Below, piece by piece: positions 26,235-35,812 of a stretch of DNA of 64,000 nucleotides. The DNA is from Companilactobacillus bobalius. GTDB taxonomy: Bacteria; Bacillota; Bacilli; Lactobacillales; Lactobacillaceae. Made by a program: the position numbers and the translations under genes. The notes beneath the pieces were generated by a model. It saw only the letters and a program-made list of their open reading frames with translations, had not been told where the DNA came from and did not search any database. Position 1 is the first letter of the stretch. The number at the start of each line of letters is the position of its first letter. The stretch covers positions 434,001 to 498,000 of the forward strand of contig NZ_LNUA01000031.1 of assembly GCF_009764355.1 (NCBI RefSeq), read 5' to 3'.

Positions 26235-27800
26235 ATGTATCCAGCTATCATAACCTTCTCTTTCGCTCTAGTAACATTGATCGTGGGTATACTCTTCGGA
26301 TATGCTCTCTGTAAGGATGCCTACGAAAAGAAACTTTCACAAGCTAAACAAACTGCTGAAGATATTGTTTCAGATGCAAAGAAAGCTGCTAAGTCCTTGC
26401 AAAAGGAAAAGCTCCTCGAAGCTAAAGATGAGATTCATCAATATCGTGAGAAACAAGAAGATGAATTGAAGGAACGTCGTAAAGATGTTCAGAGACAAGA
26501 AAATCGTATTCTCGAACGACAAGACATTTTGGATAAAAAAGACCAATCGCTTGAAAAACGTGAGGAAAACATCGAAAATAACGAGAACGATATTTCGGCA
26601 CGACAACAGAAACTTAGTGAAAAAGATAAACAATTGACTGAAACTCTTAATGAACAGCAAGCGGAGCTGGTAAGAGTAAGTAACTTAACACGTGAACAAG
26701 GTAGAAAAATTATCCTTGGTAAGTTGAACAAAGAGTTGGTACATGAACGTGCCAAGATGATTAAGGAAAGTGATGAACAAGCTAAACAGCATATTGATAA
26801 AGATGCTAAAGCTTTGATCATTGCCGCTATCCAAAGAAGTGCAGCTGATACAGTTTCTGAATCAACTGTTACTACCGTTACTTTGCCTAATGAGGACATG
26901 AAGGGAAGAATCATTGGACGTGAAGGTAGAAATATTCGTACAATTGAATCTCTAACTGGTGTCGATTTAATTATCGACGATACACCTGAAGCGGTTGCTT
27001 TAAGTGCTTATGATCCGGTCAGAAGAGAAATTGCTCGAATGGCTTTGGAAAAATTAATTGAAGATGGTCGAATTCATCCAGCTCGTATCGAAGAAATGGT
27101 CGATAAGGCTAGAAAAGAAATGGATGATCACATTCGTGAACTTGGTGAACAAACGATTTATAGTTTGGGTATCAGTTCTATTAATCCAGACTTGATTAAG
27201 ATCATTGGACGTATGCAATATCGTACAAGTTACGGTCAAAATGTTTTGAGTCACTCAATTGAGGTAGCCAAGTTATCCGCTGTGATGGCTGCTGAAATGG
27301 GTGAAGATGTTATGTTAGCAAAACGAGCAGGTTTATTACACGATATCGGTAAGGCCATCGACCGCGAAGTTGATGGATCACACGTAGAAATAGGTGTTGA
27401 TATCGCAACTAAGTACAAAGAACCAGAAGTAGTTATTAATACAATTGCTTCACATCATGGGGATGTTGAACCAACATCATTTATTGCAACAATTGTTGCA
27501 ACAGCTGATGCAATTTCTGCAGCACGTCCTGGTGCTAGATCAGAATCGATGGAGAACTATATTCATCGTCTTGAGAAGTTGGAAGAAATTGCTAATAAGC
27601 ATGATGGTGTTGATCATTGTTATGCAATTCAAGCTGGTCATGAAATTAGAGTTATGGTTAAACCAGAAGAAATTTCTGATGATCAAGCAGCAATTCTAGC
27701 TCGTGATGTTAAAGGCGAGATTGAGCAAAACCTTGAATATCCAGGCCACATTAAAGTTACTGTGGTACGTGAAGTTAGAAAAGTAGAATTGGCTAAATAA
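26235..27800 (+). CDS. rny: ribonuclease Y
   Basis: RNase Y is the membrane-anchored endoribonuclease that starts mRNA decay in many Firmicutes. The 521-residue protein has a single N-terminal membrane helix (about residues 5-25), a long charged coiled coil (about 30-180), a KH domain (around 210-270, [12 protein letters not shown]) and an HD domain with the metal-binding HDIGK followed by ASHHGD. All parts are present at standard length. The start is ATG after TGGAGGTGA. It follows recA, the common lactobacillus arrangement, but has its own promoter space. Confidence 0.96.
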   Translation: MYPAIITFSFALVTLIVGILFGYALCKDAYEKKLSQAKQTAEDIVSDAKKAAKSLQKEKLLEAKDEIHQYREKQEDELKERRKDVQRQENRILERQDILDKKDQSLEKREENIENNENDISARQQKLSEKDKQLTETLNEQQAELVRVSNLTREQGRKIILGKLNKELVHERAKMIKESDEQAKQHIDKDAKALIIAAIQRSAADTVSESTVTTVTLPNEDMKGRIIGREGRNIRTIESLTGVDLIIDDTPEAVALSAYDPVRREIARMALEKLIEDGRIHPARIEEMVDKARKEMDDHIRELGEQTIYSLGISSINPDLIKIIGRMQYRTSYGQNVLSHSIEVAKLSAVMAAEMGEDVMLAKRAGLLHDIGKAIDREVDGSHVEIGVDIATKYKEPEVVINTIASHHGDVEPTSFIATIVATADAISAARPGARSESMENYIHRLEKLEEIANKHDGVDHCYAIQAGHEIRVMVKPEEISDDQAAILARDVKGEIEQNLEYPGHIKVTVVREVRKVELAK

Positions 27801-27806
27801 ATGGGG

Positions 27807-27832
27807 GTGTATCGTTGGATACGCTCTTTTTT
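27807..27832 (+). terminator. terminator after rny
   Basis: GTGTATC / GATACGC stem with loop GTTG (one G-U pair) and a T-rich tract. Confidence 0.75.
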
Positions 27833-27901
27833 AATTTACTTTTTGTTTATGCCATAGGTATTGTATAATTGTTCTATTAATGGAAAGTGAGTTTTTCAAA
27901 A

Positions 27902-28996
27902 ATGTCGGGTATGTTTAGTGTAATAGTAAAATTATTTTTAACGATGATTCTGTCGGCTATAATAACTCCTTTCGTAGTGAAATTAGCCTATATTTTGGGT
28001 GCTGTCGATAAACCAAATGCACGGCGTGTAAATATAAAGCCAATGCCTACGATGGGTGGACTGGCCATCTTTATCGCCTTTAATTTTGCTACGTTTGCTC
28101 TGTTGCGAGAACAATTCCCAACACATGAGTTATTCAGTGTTTTTCTAGCAGAATGTATTATTGTTTTAACGGGTATTATTGATGATATTCGTGAATTATC
28201 GCCTAAAGCTAAGTTAGCAGGTATTTTTGCAGCCTCTTTAGTTATTTACTTCTTGGCTGGTATCAGAATGAACGAGGTTACATTGCCAATTATCGGTTCA
28301 TTCGAACTTGGTTGGTGGAGTTTGCCAATAACGATCATCTGGATTATCGCCATTACTAATGCGGTGAATTTAATTGATGGACTTGATGGATTAGCCACTG
28401 GTGTTTCAATTATCGCGTTGTTCACAATGGGAGTCATGGCTTACTTCTTCTTAAATCTAACTAATGTCTATGTGGCTATTTGGATTTTTGCCTTAGTATT
28501 TGCTTTGGTAGGTTTCTTACCGCATAATTTCCATCCAGCAAGTATTTTCTTAGGTGATACGGGTTCACTATTTATTGGATTCATGATGGCAGTGTTCTCA
28601 CTTAAGGGATTGAAAAATGTTACATTCATTACTTTGTTAATGCCAGTGGTAATCATGGGCGTTCCTATCACTGATACTGTTTATGCAATTCTTAGAAGGC
28701 TTTTGAATAAGAAACCAATTATGCAAGCTGATAAGCATCACTTACATCATAGATTGATGCAATTAGGCTTGTCCCATCGTCAAACTGTTTTAGTAATATA
28801 TGGTTTGTCTCTGGTTTTTGCCTTTATTTCAATGCTTTATCCACTATCAACTTTGTGGGGTAGCGTACTATTAACGATTGGAGTTCTGATTGGTTTGGAA
28901 TTATTTATTGAATCAATTGGTTTACTGGGAGACAATCGTCAGCCATTACTACATGCAATTCAAAAATTTATAAAACGATTAGAAAAGAAGGATTAA
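27902..28996 (+). CDS. tagO: undecaprenyl-phosphate GlcNAc-1-phosphate transferase TagO/WecA family
   Basis: TagO transfers GlcNAc-1-phosphate to undecaprenyl phosphate, the first step in wall teichoic acid (and some polysaccharide) synthesis. The protein has about ten hydrophobic helices and the MraY/WecA motifs: VDKPNARRVN with IKPMPTMGG near the N terminus, the catalytic NLIDGLDGLATG, the LGDTGSLF metal site, and the cytoplasmic ADKHHLHHRLMQLG. The start is ambiguous (GTG 27887, ATG 27902 or ATG 27911); homologues begin near the last two, and I use 27902. Expected to work with UppP in the same lipid carrier cycle. Confidence 0.92.
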   Translation: MSGMFSVIVKLFLTMILSAIITPFVVKLAYILGAVDKPNARRVNIKPMPTMGGLAIFIAFNFATFALLREQFPTHELFSVFLAECIIVLTGIIDDIRELSPKAKLAGIFAASLVIYFLAGIRMNEVTLPIIGSFELGWWSLPITIIWIIAITNAVNLIDGLDGLATGVSIIALFTMGVMAYFFLNLTNVYVAIWIFALVFALVGFLPHNFHPASIFLGDTGSLFIGFMMAVFSLKGLKNVTFITLLMPVVIMGVPITDTVYAILRRLLNKKPIMQADKHHLHHRLMQLGLSHRQTVLVIYGLSLVFAFISMLYPLSTLWGSVLLTIGVLIGLELFIESIGLLGDNRQPLLHAIQKFIKRLEKKD

Positions 28997-29024
28997 CAGA
29001 CGCCGTTATAGCGCCTGTTTTTTT
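28994..29024 (+). terminator. terminator after tagO
   Basis: ACAGACGC / GCGCCTGT stem (one mismatch) followed by seven T. Confidence 0.8.
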
Positions 29025-29136
29025 GTGTCTGACAATAATTCTATAATTGCTAGACACCAGTAGACTGAATTCAACAGTATGTAGGTAGTATAAATAGATG
29101 ACACCTCTTTTAATAGATTTCAAGGAGAGATGAAAA

Positions 29137-29847
29137 ATGAAGTTAAGCGAGCAATTGAAGAAGTATCGAAAAGCAGAGAATTTAACGCAAAAAGAATTAG
29201 CACGGAAATTGAATGTTTCTGATAAAACAATTTCAAGCTGGGAAACAGGAAGAACTTATCCTGATATTTCTTTATTGATTAATTTAAGTTCCATTTTACA
29301 GATATCCTTGGACGAATTTTTAAAGGGAGATGTAACAACGGTGGAAAAAATTGATAAAGATTTAAAAATGAAAAATGTTTATAAATATTGGTTGATAGGA
29401 GTCCTGATAACATTTTTAGCTGTGATTGGATTAGGAAACTTTCTTTCAAATTATCAATATGAGAATCAATGGATAGATCGATTCAATCCTTTGATCAAAA
29501 CGGAAGTCGGTTATGCTCCATTACCGGAAAATAAAACTTTAAAGGCAGGCGCTCCATATAAAGATATCGTTGTAGTTGACGACGAGTGGGGTAATTCAAC
29601 TCTATTAGATTTTTATGGTGGCTTACATCCAAAAGACAAAGATTATGCGATGGTGCAGCATAAAGGGTTATATGTCTCTAGAATCAGCTTTATATCCCGG
29701 AATGTAATTCCTAAGATCTACAGAAATTATATGTACAAGGATTATGATGAAATGGCCAAAAGTGTCAAATTTATGAAAAAGTATGATGATGGAGGGGCTC
29801 CAGGGTCTGACAAGCACTTTGGTTTGAGAAGCGGGAACTATGAATAA
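29137..29847 (+). CDS. membrane-anchored XRE-family HTH protein with extracytoplasmic domain
   Basis: The first 61 residues are a clear Cro/C1 HTH domain (LSEQLKKYRKAENLTQKELA ... SSWETGRTYPD). A short linker leads to one membrane helix (about 83-103), and the remaining 130 residues are predicted outside the cell. The external part has Asp/Tyr-rich beta-like sequence with no known motif. The layout suggests a one-component membrane regulator that couples an outside signal to DNA binding, but the ligand and targets are unknown. An AAGGAGAG site precedes the ATG. It is monocistronic and sealed by a strong bidirectional terminator. Confidence 0.8.
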   Translation: MKLSEQLKKYRKAENLTQKELARKLNVSDKTISSWETGRTYPDISLLINLSSILQISLDEFLKGDVTTVEKIDKDLKMKNVYKYWLIGVLITFLAVIGLGNFLSNYQYENQWIDRFNPLIKTEVGYAPLPENKTLKAGAPYKDIVVVDDEWGNSTLLDFYGGLHPKDKDYAMVQHKGLYVSRISFISRNVIPKIYRNYMYKDYDEMAKSVKFMKKYDDGGAPGSDKHFGLRSGNYE

Positions 29848-29891
29848 AAAAACTCTCAACCAATTCGTTTTGGAATTGGTTGAGAGTTTTT
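29847..29891. terminator. bidirectional terminator between the HTH-membrane gene and the YigZ gene
   Basis: A perfect stem of about 18 pairs (AAAACTCTCAACCAATTC and its complement) with a 6-base loop and A/T runs at both ends. Confidence 0.93.
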
Positions 29892-30528
29892 AATTTGTTT
29901 CAATAGGAACCTGTTTATAAGTTTTTTCAGTTTCTTTTAATGTAATTTGGTTTTGGAAGAAATCTTTAATATTTTGAACGGTTTGTTTGGCACTATCTAA
30001 ATCTAAGAAAATTTGGCATTTAACATCAGTTGAGAATTGTTTATCTTCTAAATTTATTTTTTCCTTTTGGGCATAGTTATCAAATTTATCAAACATATGA
30101 TAGGGAATTGCTAATTCATATCCTTGTTGAATTCGGTTTTCGACTAAGCCAATTTCTTTAACAGCCTCGGCGGTGGTTGATGAGTAAGCTCTAATCAAAC
30201 CACCAGCACCTAATTTGATACCACCAAAGTAACGGGTCACAACGACAGTTACATTCAAGAGATCTTGTTGTTGAAGTACATTGAGAATTGGTGATCCGGC
30301 TGTTCCACTAGGTTCACCATCATCGGACATGCGCTCAATCTTAACATTTTCCATAACGATAAAAGCGGTGCAGTTATGAGTTGCTCCAGATTCTTGTTCT
30401 CGAATTTTTTGAATGAAAGCCTTAGCCTCATCTTCAGAGAAAGTTTGAGCGATATGGGCAATAAAACGTGATTTTTTAATAACCTTTTCATGACTGCCAG
30501 TTTTGGCAATGGTTTTATAATTTTGCAA
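29890..30528 (-). CDS. YigZ family protein (IMPACT/UPF0029 type)
   Basis: The 212-residue protein has the N-terminal UPF0029/IMPACT domain (KSRFIAHIAQTFSEDEAKAFIQKIRE ... ATHNCTAFIV ... DDGEPSGTAGSPIL ... VVVTRYFGGIKLGAGGLIRAY) and a smaller C-terminal DUF1949 domain with ferredoxin-like fold. Relatives are linked to ribosome or translation control, but no activity is established in bacteria. The start is TTG at 30528 after GGAGCG on the minus strand. It is divergent from comFA with only 29 bases between the two start codons, as in other lactobacilli. Confidence 0.9.
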   Translation of the reverse strand: MQNYKTIAKTGSHEKVIKKSRFIAHIAQTFSEDEAKAFIQKIREQESGATHNCTAFIVMENVKIERMSDDGEPSGTAGSPILNVLQQQDLLNVTVVVTRYFGGIKLGAGGLIRAYSSTTAEAVKEIGLVENRIQQGYELAIPYHMFDKFDNYAQKEKINLEDKQFSTDVKCQIFLDLDSAKQTVQNIKDFFQNQITLKETEKTYKQVPIETN

Positions 30529-30557
30529 AAAAATCGCTCCTTTACGTAATTTTAATT

Positions 30558-31868
30558 ATGACTAATTTAAATGAGTATCTCGGTGGCAAAATTTTTAATG
30601 CCAAAGAATTAACCCCTGATTTGAAAAAGATCTTACTTGATCAGGGAGCAATGCAAACAGATGCGACTTATCAAATTAAAGGTGAAAGATACTGTCGACG
30701 CTGTTTGATGAGGTTACCTCAAAAATCAGGTAAATATAGTTATTGTCGTCATTGTATCAATTTAGGAAAGATTAGTTCAAGGGACGCTCTATTAATAACT
30801 AGCTCAGATGTTGTATTTCCAGTGCAAGAGGAGTATTTGAGCTGGAATGGTGTATTGACCAGTAATCAGCAAAGAGGCGTCCATGAGCTTTTAAATGCCT
30901 TTAACAGTCATAAAGATCACTTGGTCTGGGCCGTCACTGGTGCGGGAAAAACGGAGATGATTTTTCCATTAATTGAGCAGGCATTAATCAAGCAACAACG
31001 AGTCGCTATTTGTTCCCCACGTGTAGACGTTTGTATTGAACTCTTTCCTAGATTACAAAAGGTTTTTCCAAAAACGACGATAGGTCTTTTCCATGGTAAA
31101 AGTTTGGAAAGGTATCATCTTACAAAAATAGCCGTCATGACCATTCATCAATTGATCCGATTTGAGAAAGCTTTTGATGTATTGATTATTGATGAAGTGG
31201 ATTCTTATCCTTTAGCGGGTAACCAAATGTTACATCAAGCGATTAAGAAATCCAAAAAGGATATGGGGATGACGATTTACTTGTCAGCTACGCCACCTAA
31301 AAAACTTCTACAAAAGGTAGAGAAAGGACAAATAACACTTACTAAATTATATCAAAGATTTCACGGTCACCCATTGCCAGAACCACACTGTCATTTATTA
31401 TTCAAAGAAATAAACTTTCTAGGTATCAATCCTAGACTACGTTTAAAACTCAATCAGATTGTAAATAATCATCAGCGTTTGATGATATTTTTTCCATCAA
31501 TTTCTGTTATGGAGAAGTTTGCCCAAAAATTAGGAAAATATTATCCAACGTTATCATTTGTGAGTGTTAGTTCTCTTGATAAAAAGCGTTTAGAAAAGGT
31601 GCAACAATTTCGTGAACATCAAGTTCAGGCCATTTTAACAACAACAATCTTAGAACGAGGTGTTACTTTTAAACGAGTAATAGTCTTAGTACTGAATGCT
31701 GATGCTAAAGAGTTTTCAAGGACTTCGTTGATACAGATTGCTGGCCGCGCAGGTCGGGATAAAAAGTATTTCGATGATGAAGTACATTATTACTATCGCT
31801 ATTACAATCTTCAAATCCACCAAGCTTGTAGGGAAATCCGGTATTTGAATCAACAGGTGAAGAAATGA
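30558..31868 (+). CDS. comFA: competence DEAD/DEAH-box helicase ComFA
   Basis: ComFA is a cytosolic ATPase that helps pull transforming single-stranded DNA through the ComEC channel. The 436-residue protein has a four-cysteine zinc site (C46, C49, C63, C66), Walker A AVTGAGKTE, the DEVD box of motif II, SAT (LSATPP) and the helicase C-terminal QIAGRAGR motif VI. There is no visible ribosome binding site before the ATG, and only 29 bases separate it from the divergent yigZ start. The stop overlaps comFC (ATGA), so the two are coupled. Expression is likely under competence control. Confidence 0.93.
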   Translation: MTNLNEYLGGKIFNAKELTPDLKKILLDQGAMQTDATYQIKGERYCRRCLMRLPQKSGKYSYCRHCINLGKISSRDALLITSSDVVFPVQEEYLSWNGVLTSNQQRGVHELLNAFNSHKDHLVWAVTGAGKTEMIFPLIEQALIKQQRVAICSPRVDVCIELFPRLQKVFPKTTIGLFHGKSLERYHLTKIAVMTIHQLIRFEKAFDVLIIDEVDSYPLAGNQMLHQAIKKSKKDMGMTIYLSATPPKKLLQKVEKGQITLTKLYQRFHGHPLPEPHCHLLFKEINFLGINPRLRLKLNQIVNNHQRLMIFFPSISVMEKFAQKLGKYYPTLSFVSVSSLDKKRLEKVQQFREHQVQAILTTTILERGVTFKRVIVLVLNADAKEFSRTSLIQIAGRAGRDKKYFDDEVHYYYRYYNLQIHQACREIRYLNQQVKK

Positions 31869-32545
31869 AATGTTTAAATTGTGGGGCTGAAATAAATAAT
31901 AATTTAAAAATATCAGAAATATTTTCTTTAAAAGAAATTATACCGAATTATATCTGCAATTTATGTCGTCAACAATTGGCACCCTTGAAGAATCGGCATA
32001 ATTGTCCGCGATGTTTTAAGCCAGATAGTGAGGGAATCTGCTCAGATTGTCTCATTTGGGAGCAAAAATATGGTAAAACCAATTGCCATCAGGCTTTGTT
32101 TGAGTATAATCAGTTCATACACAGCTATTTCAAGCTGTATAAACGATATGGAGATGTCTTGTTAGCAAAATTATTTTATCAAGATATAAAGAGTTGGTCT
32201 TTAAAAAATCACTTTGATGTAGTTACTTATGTTCCCGCAAGTCAAAGCCATTTTGAAAAACGTGGCTTTGATCCCGTTTATGAATTGTATGCTGATATCT
32301 TTGATCTAAAGAAACTTTTGTTTAAAATTGATGCCGACAAACCCCAAGCTCAAAAAAATCGTTTGGAGAGAATGCAGACTCCACAAACATTCTCCGCTTT
32401 GCCCGAAATTAATAATTTTCAAAAGAATCAAAGAATTTTGATATTAGATGACATTTATACGACAGGACGGACTTTGATGTACGCTCATGATATATTTTTA
32501 AGCTACGGATTTAAAAATATTTGCACGTTTTCATTATCAAGGTAG
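31865..32545 (+). CDS. comFC: competence protein ComFC (phosphoribosyltransferase-like)
   Basis: ComFC is a partner of ComFA needed for efficient transformation. The 226-residue protein has N-terminal zinc-ribbon cysteines (C3, C6, C31, C34 and C47, C50, C59, C62) and a C-terminal phosphoribosyltransferase domain with the PRPP-binding motif ILILDDIYTTGRT. Length and order after comFA with a 4-base overlap are standard. The hpf promoter and cre site begin directly after its stop codon. Confidence 0.93.
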   Translation: MKCLNCGAEINNNLKISEIFSLKEIIPNYICNLCRQQLAPLKNRHNCPRCFKPDSEGICSDCLIWEQKYGKTNCHQALFEYNQFIHSYFKLYKRYGDVLLAKLFYQDIKSWSLKNHFDVVTYVPASQSHFEKRGFDPVYELYADIFDLKKLLFKIDADKPQAQKNRLERMQTPQTFSALPEINNFQKNQRILILDDIYTTGRTLMYAHDIFLSYGFKNICTFSLSR

Positions 32546-32582
32546 TGAAAACGTTGTCATATGGGCTTAAGAATATTATAAT
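32546..32582 (+). promoter_or_regulatory. hpf promoter overlapped by a perfect cre site
   Basis: TTGTCA (32554-32559), a 17-base spacer and TATAAT (32577-32582) make a near-ideal sigma-A promoter. TGAAAACGTTGTCA (32546-32559) fits the cre consensus TGWNANCGNTNWCA at every fixed position and covers the whole -35. Binding of CcpA here would be expected to repress hpf when sugar is plentiful. Confidence 0.8.
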
Positions 32583-32642
32583 TGCATTAAAGAGATGTAA
32601 AGATGCTCTTTAATTTCCTACTCGTCGGAAGGAGAGATTATT

Positions 32643-33191
32643 ATGTTAACTATTAATGTACGTGGTGAAAATATTGAGGTAACTTCATCAATTCGTGAAT
32701 ACGTTGAAAAAAGAATTTCCAAAATGGAAAAATACTTTAGCGATGACAGTAATCCTATTGCACATGTAAATTTGAAAACATATCCATCAAAGGGTACAAA
32801 AGTCGAGGTTACAATTCCTCTGTCATATATCACATTGAGAGCTGAAGAAGTCAATGATGATTTGTACGCTGGAATCGATCTAGTAATTGATAAGCTTGAA
32901 AGACAAATCAAGAAGTTCAAGACACGTGTAAATCGTAAGAGCCGTGAGGGCGGCAGTCTAAAGGATATTCCTTTGGATGATGTAACACCTGAAGAAACTG
33001 AAGAAGATAAGTCAGATATCGTAAGAACAAAGCGTCTTTCATTGAAACCAATGAATGCAGAAGAAGCTGTTCTACAAATGGAAATGCTTGGACATGAATT
33101 CTTCATCTTTGAAGATTCAGAAACAAATGGTGCAAGTATCGTTTATAAACGTAACGATGGCAGATATGGCTTAATTGAAACTAATGAATAA
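32643..33191 (+). CDS. hpf: ribosome hibernation promoting factor, long form
   Basis: Long HPF joins two 70S ribosomes into inactive 100S dimers in stationary phase or starvation. The 182-residue protein has the N-terminal HPF/YfiA domain (residues 1-100, VRGENIEVTSSIREYVEKRISKMEKYF), a charged linker and the C-terminal dimerisation domain (about 125-182, VRTKRLSLKPMNAEEAVLQMEMLGHEFFIF). The start is ATG after GGAAGGAGAG. A strong promoter with an overlapping cre site lies immediately upstream. It stands before secA, as usual. Confidence 0.96.
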   Translation: MLTINVRGENIEVTSSIREYVEKRISKMEKYFSDDSNPIAHVNLKTYPSKGTKVEVTIPLSYITLRAEEVNDDLYAGIDLVIDKLERQIKKFKTRVNRKSREGGSLKDIPLDDVTPEETEEDKSDIVRTKRLSLKPMNAEEAVLQMEMLGHEFFIFEDSETNGASIVYKRNDGRYGLIETNE

Positions 33192-33218
33192 TTAATAATT
33201 TAAAATGAATAACAATTG

Positions 33219-33247
33219 GTCTGGAGCTTATGCTTCAGGCTTTTTTG
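33219..33247 (+). terminator. terminator after hpf
   Basis: GTCTGGAGC / GCTTCAGGC stem (two G-U pairs), 4-base loop, six T. Confidence 0.85.
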
Positions 33248-33341
33248 TTGTCTGTAGAGCTTTGTAAAGTATTCTTAACACTACTGAGGCGTAAAATGGT
33301 GTATCATTGTAGACCTGAAAAGTCTATTTGACGATATTAAG

Positions 33342-33370
33342 TTTAAAAGTTTAAAAAAAAATGCTACTAT
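33342..33370 (+). promoter_or_regulatory. probable secA promoter
   Basis: TTTAAA (33342-33347), 17 bases, and an extended -10 TGC-TACTAT (33362-33370). The rest of the 219-base hpf-secA gap holds the hpf terminator and a short AGAC/GTCT hairpin, with no gene. Confidence 0.5.
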
Positions 33371-33410
33371 TAAGAGTATGTTCATTTACACTTAGGAGAG
33401 ATATATAAAT

Positions 33411-35771
33411 ATGGCAAATCCGCTAAGAAGATGGGTCGAAAGCGACAAAAGAGAAGTCAAACGTATGGGCAAAATTGCCGATAAGATTGAAAGTTATGCT
33501 GATGCTTATAGCAAGCTTTCTGATGAAGAACTTCAAGCTAAGACTCCTGAATTTAAAGAAAGACTAGCAAAGGGTGAAACACTAGATGATATTTTGCCAG
33601 AAGCCTTTGCTACTGCTCGTGAAGGAGCTAAAAGAGTCCTTGGACTTTATCCATTTAAGGTTCAATTAATTGGTGGTATTACTTTGCATGAAGGTAATAT
33701 TGCTGAAATGAAAACTGGTGAAGGTAAGACTTTGACAGCTACATTACCAGTTTATTTGAATGCTTTAGCTGGTAAAGGTGTCCATGTTGTTACCGTTAAT
33801 GAGTATCTATCCGGTCGTGATGCCAAGGAAATGGGTGAGCTATATAAATGGCTTGGCTTAACCGTTGGTTTGAATTTGAATAGTATGGATTCTGAGGAAA
33901 AACGTGCTGCTTATAATTGTGACGTTACATATTCAACAAATAGTGAACTAGGTTTTGATTATTTGCGTGATAACATGGTCGTTTACAAGGAACAAATGGT
34001 ACAACGTCCACTTCACTTTGCAATTGTCGATGAGGTTGACTCTATCTTAATCGATGAGGCCAGAACACCTTTGATCATTTCTGGTGCAGCCGAAAAATCA
34101 ACTGCTATGTATGTTCGTGCAGATCGTTTTGCTAAGACTCTTGAAAAAGATGATTACAAGATCGATTGGCCTACAAAATCAATTAGTTTAACAGAAACAG
34201 GAATTAGAAAAGCCGAAGATTACTTTGGCCTTGATAACCTTTATGATATTGACAACACAGTTTTGAATCACCATTTGGATCAGGCTTTACGTGCTAACTT
34301 CATCATGAGTCTTGATATCGATTATGTGGTTCAAGAGGGCGAAGTAAAGATTGTTGATCAGTTTACTGGTCGTGTTATGGATGGTCGTCGTTATTCTGAT
34401 GGACTACACCAAGCTATTGAAGCTAAGGAAGGTGTAGAAATTCAAGATGAAACTAAGACTATGGCTAACATCACTTACCAAAACTTCTTCCGTATGTATG
34501 ATAAGTTGTCTGGTATGACTGGTACTGCAAAGACTGAAGCTGAAGAATTTAGAGAAATCTACAACATGGAAGTAATTTCTATTCCAACTAACAAACCAGT
34601 TATTCGTGATGATAAAGATGATCTTCTTTATCCAACATTGAAGAGTAAGTTTGCTGCTGTTGTTGAGGATATCAAGAGACGTCATGCAAAGGGACAACCT
34701 ATCTTGGTTGGTACTGTTGCGGTTGAATCTTCTGAATATCTATCTAAATTACTTGACAGTGAAGGTATTCCTCATGCTGTCTTGAATGCTAAGAACCATG
34801 CTAAGGAAGCTGAAATTATCATGAACGCTGGTCAACGTGGCGCTGTAACCATTGCTACTAATATGGCTGGTCGTGGTACTGATATCAAGCTTGGACCTGG
34901 TGTGAGAGAAATAGGTGGTTTGGCTGTTCTCGGTACTGAACGTCATGAATCACGTCGTATTGATAATCAGCTTCGTGGACGTTCTGGTCGTCAAGGTGAT
35001 CCTGGTGTTACACAATTCTACATGTCTCTAGAAGATGACTTGATGAAGCGTTTCGGTTCTGAACGTATTAAGCGTGTGCTTAAGACTTTGAAGATCGAAG
35101 ATGATGATGCTGTTATTCAGAGTAAGATGATGACACGTCAAGTTGAATCTGCTCAAAAACGTGTTGAAGGTAATAACTATGATACACGTAAGAATACTCT
35201 TCAATATGATGATGTTATGCGTGAACAACGTGAAGTCATTTATAAAGAAAGAATGGAAGTTATTACTGAAGATAAAGATCTTGATCGTGTATTACTTCCA
35301 ATGCTTAAACGAACAATTCAAGCTCAAGTTAACGTCCATACTCAAGGTAAACAAGAAGATTGGGAATTGGAAGCAATCGTTGACTTTGCTAAGTCTGCCT
35401 TAGTTAATGAAAATCAAATTTCAGCCGTTGACTTACAATTAAAGAGTGCCGATGATATTGTTAAATATTTGATGGACATTGTTAATAAGAACTATGAAGA
35501 AAAGAAAGAACAACTTGGAGATCCTGCTCAAATGCTAGAATTTGAAAAGGTTGTTATTTTGAGAGTTGTTGATGAACACTGGACAGATCATATCGATGCT
35601 ATGGATCAATTACGTCAATCAATTGGATTACGTGGATACGGTCAATTAAATCCTTTAGTTGAGTACCAAGAAGAAGGATACCGTATGTTTGAAGAAATGG
35701 TTTCTGATATTGAATATGATGTAACTAGATTATTCATGAAGGCCGAAATCAGACAAAATATGGAAAGATAA
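33411..35771 (+). CDS. secA: preprotein translocase ATPase SecA
   Basis: SecA drives export of unfolded preproteins through SecYEG. The 786-residue protein has DEAD-motor motifs (EMKTGEGKT Walker [21 protein letters not shown]alker B region), the preprotein crosslinking domain, the second nucleotide domain ([16 protein letters not shown] and [13 protein letters not shown]) and the helical scaffold. It lacks the C-terminal zinc-binding tail with clustered Cys found in many SecA proteins; it ends at RQNMER after the helical wing. The shorter form is common in lactobacilli. The start is ATG after TTAGGAGAG. Confidence 0.96.
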   Translation: MANPLRRWVESDKREVKRMGKIADKIESYADAYSKLSDEELQAKTPEFKERLAKGETLDDILPEAFATAREGAKRVLGLYPFKVQLIGGITLHEGNIAEMKTGEGKTLTATLPVYLNALAGKGVHVVTVNEYLSGRDAKEMGELYKWLGLTVGLNLNSMDSEEKRAAYNCDVTYSTNSELGFDYLRDNMVVYKEQMVQRPLHFAIVDEVDSILIDEARTPLIISGAAEKSTAMYVRADRFAKTLEKDDYKIDWPTKSISLTETGIRKAEDYFGLDNLYDIDNTVLNHHLDQALRANFIMSLDIDYVVQEGEVKIVDQFTGRVMDGRRYSDGLHQAIEAKEGVEIQDETKTMANITYQNFFRMYDKLSGMTGTAKTEAEEFREIYNMEVISIPTNKPVIRDDKDDLLYPTLKSKFAAVVEDIKRRHAKGQPILVGTVAVESSEYLSKLLDSEGIPHAVLNAKNHAKEAEIIMNAGQRGAVTIATNMAGRGTDIKLGPGVREIGGLAVLGTERHESRRIDNQLRGRSGRQGDPGVTQFYMSLEDDLMKRFGSERIKRVLKTLKIEDDDAVIQSKMMTRQVESAQKRVEGNNYDTRKNTLQYDDVMREQREVIYKERMEVITEDKDLDRVLLPMLKRTIQAQVNVHTQGKQEDWELEAIVDFAKSALVNENQISAVDLQLKSADDIVKYLMDIVNKNYEEKKEQLGDPAQMLEFEKVVILRVVDEHWTDHIDAMDQLRQSIGLRGYGQLNPLVEYQEEGYRMFEEMVSDIEYDVTRLFMKAEIRQNMER

Positions 35772-35798
35772 AAAGCGGGCCTTGGGCCTGCTTTTTTT
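35771..35798 (+). terminator. terminator after secA
   Basis: AAAAGCGGGCC / GGCCTGCTTTT stem with a tight loop and a seven-base T-run. It separates secA from prfB. Confidence 0.88.
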
Positions 35799-35812
35799 AT
35801 AAGGGTGATTAT

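Noticed and set aside
26370..26914. Minus-strand frames (96 and 141 codons) inside rny
   Set aside because: They are antisense shadows of the Lys/Glu-rich coiled coil, producing Phe/Leu/Ser runs without start signals.
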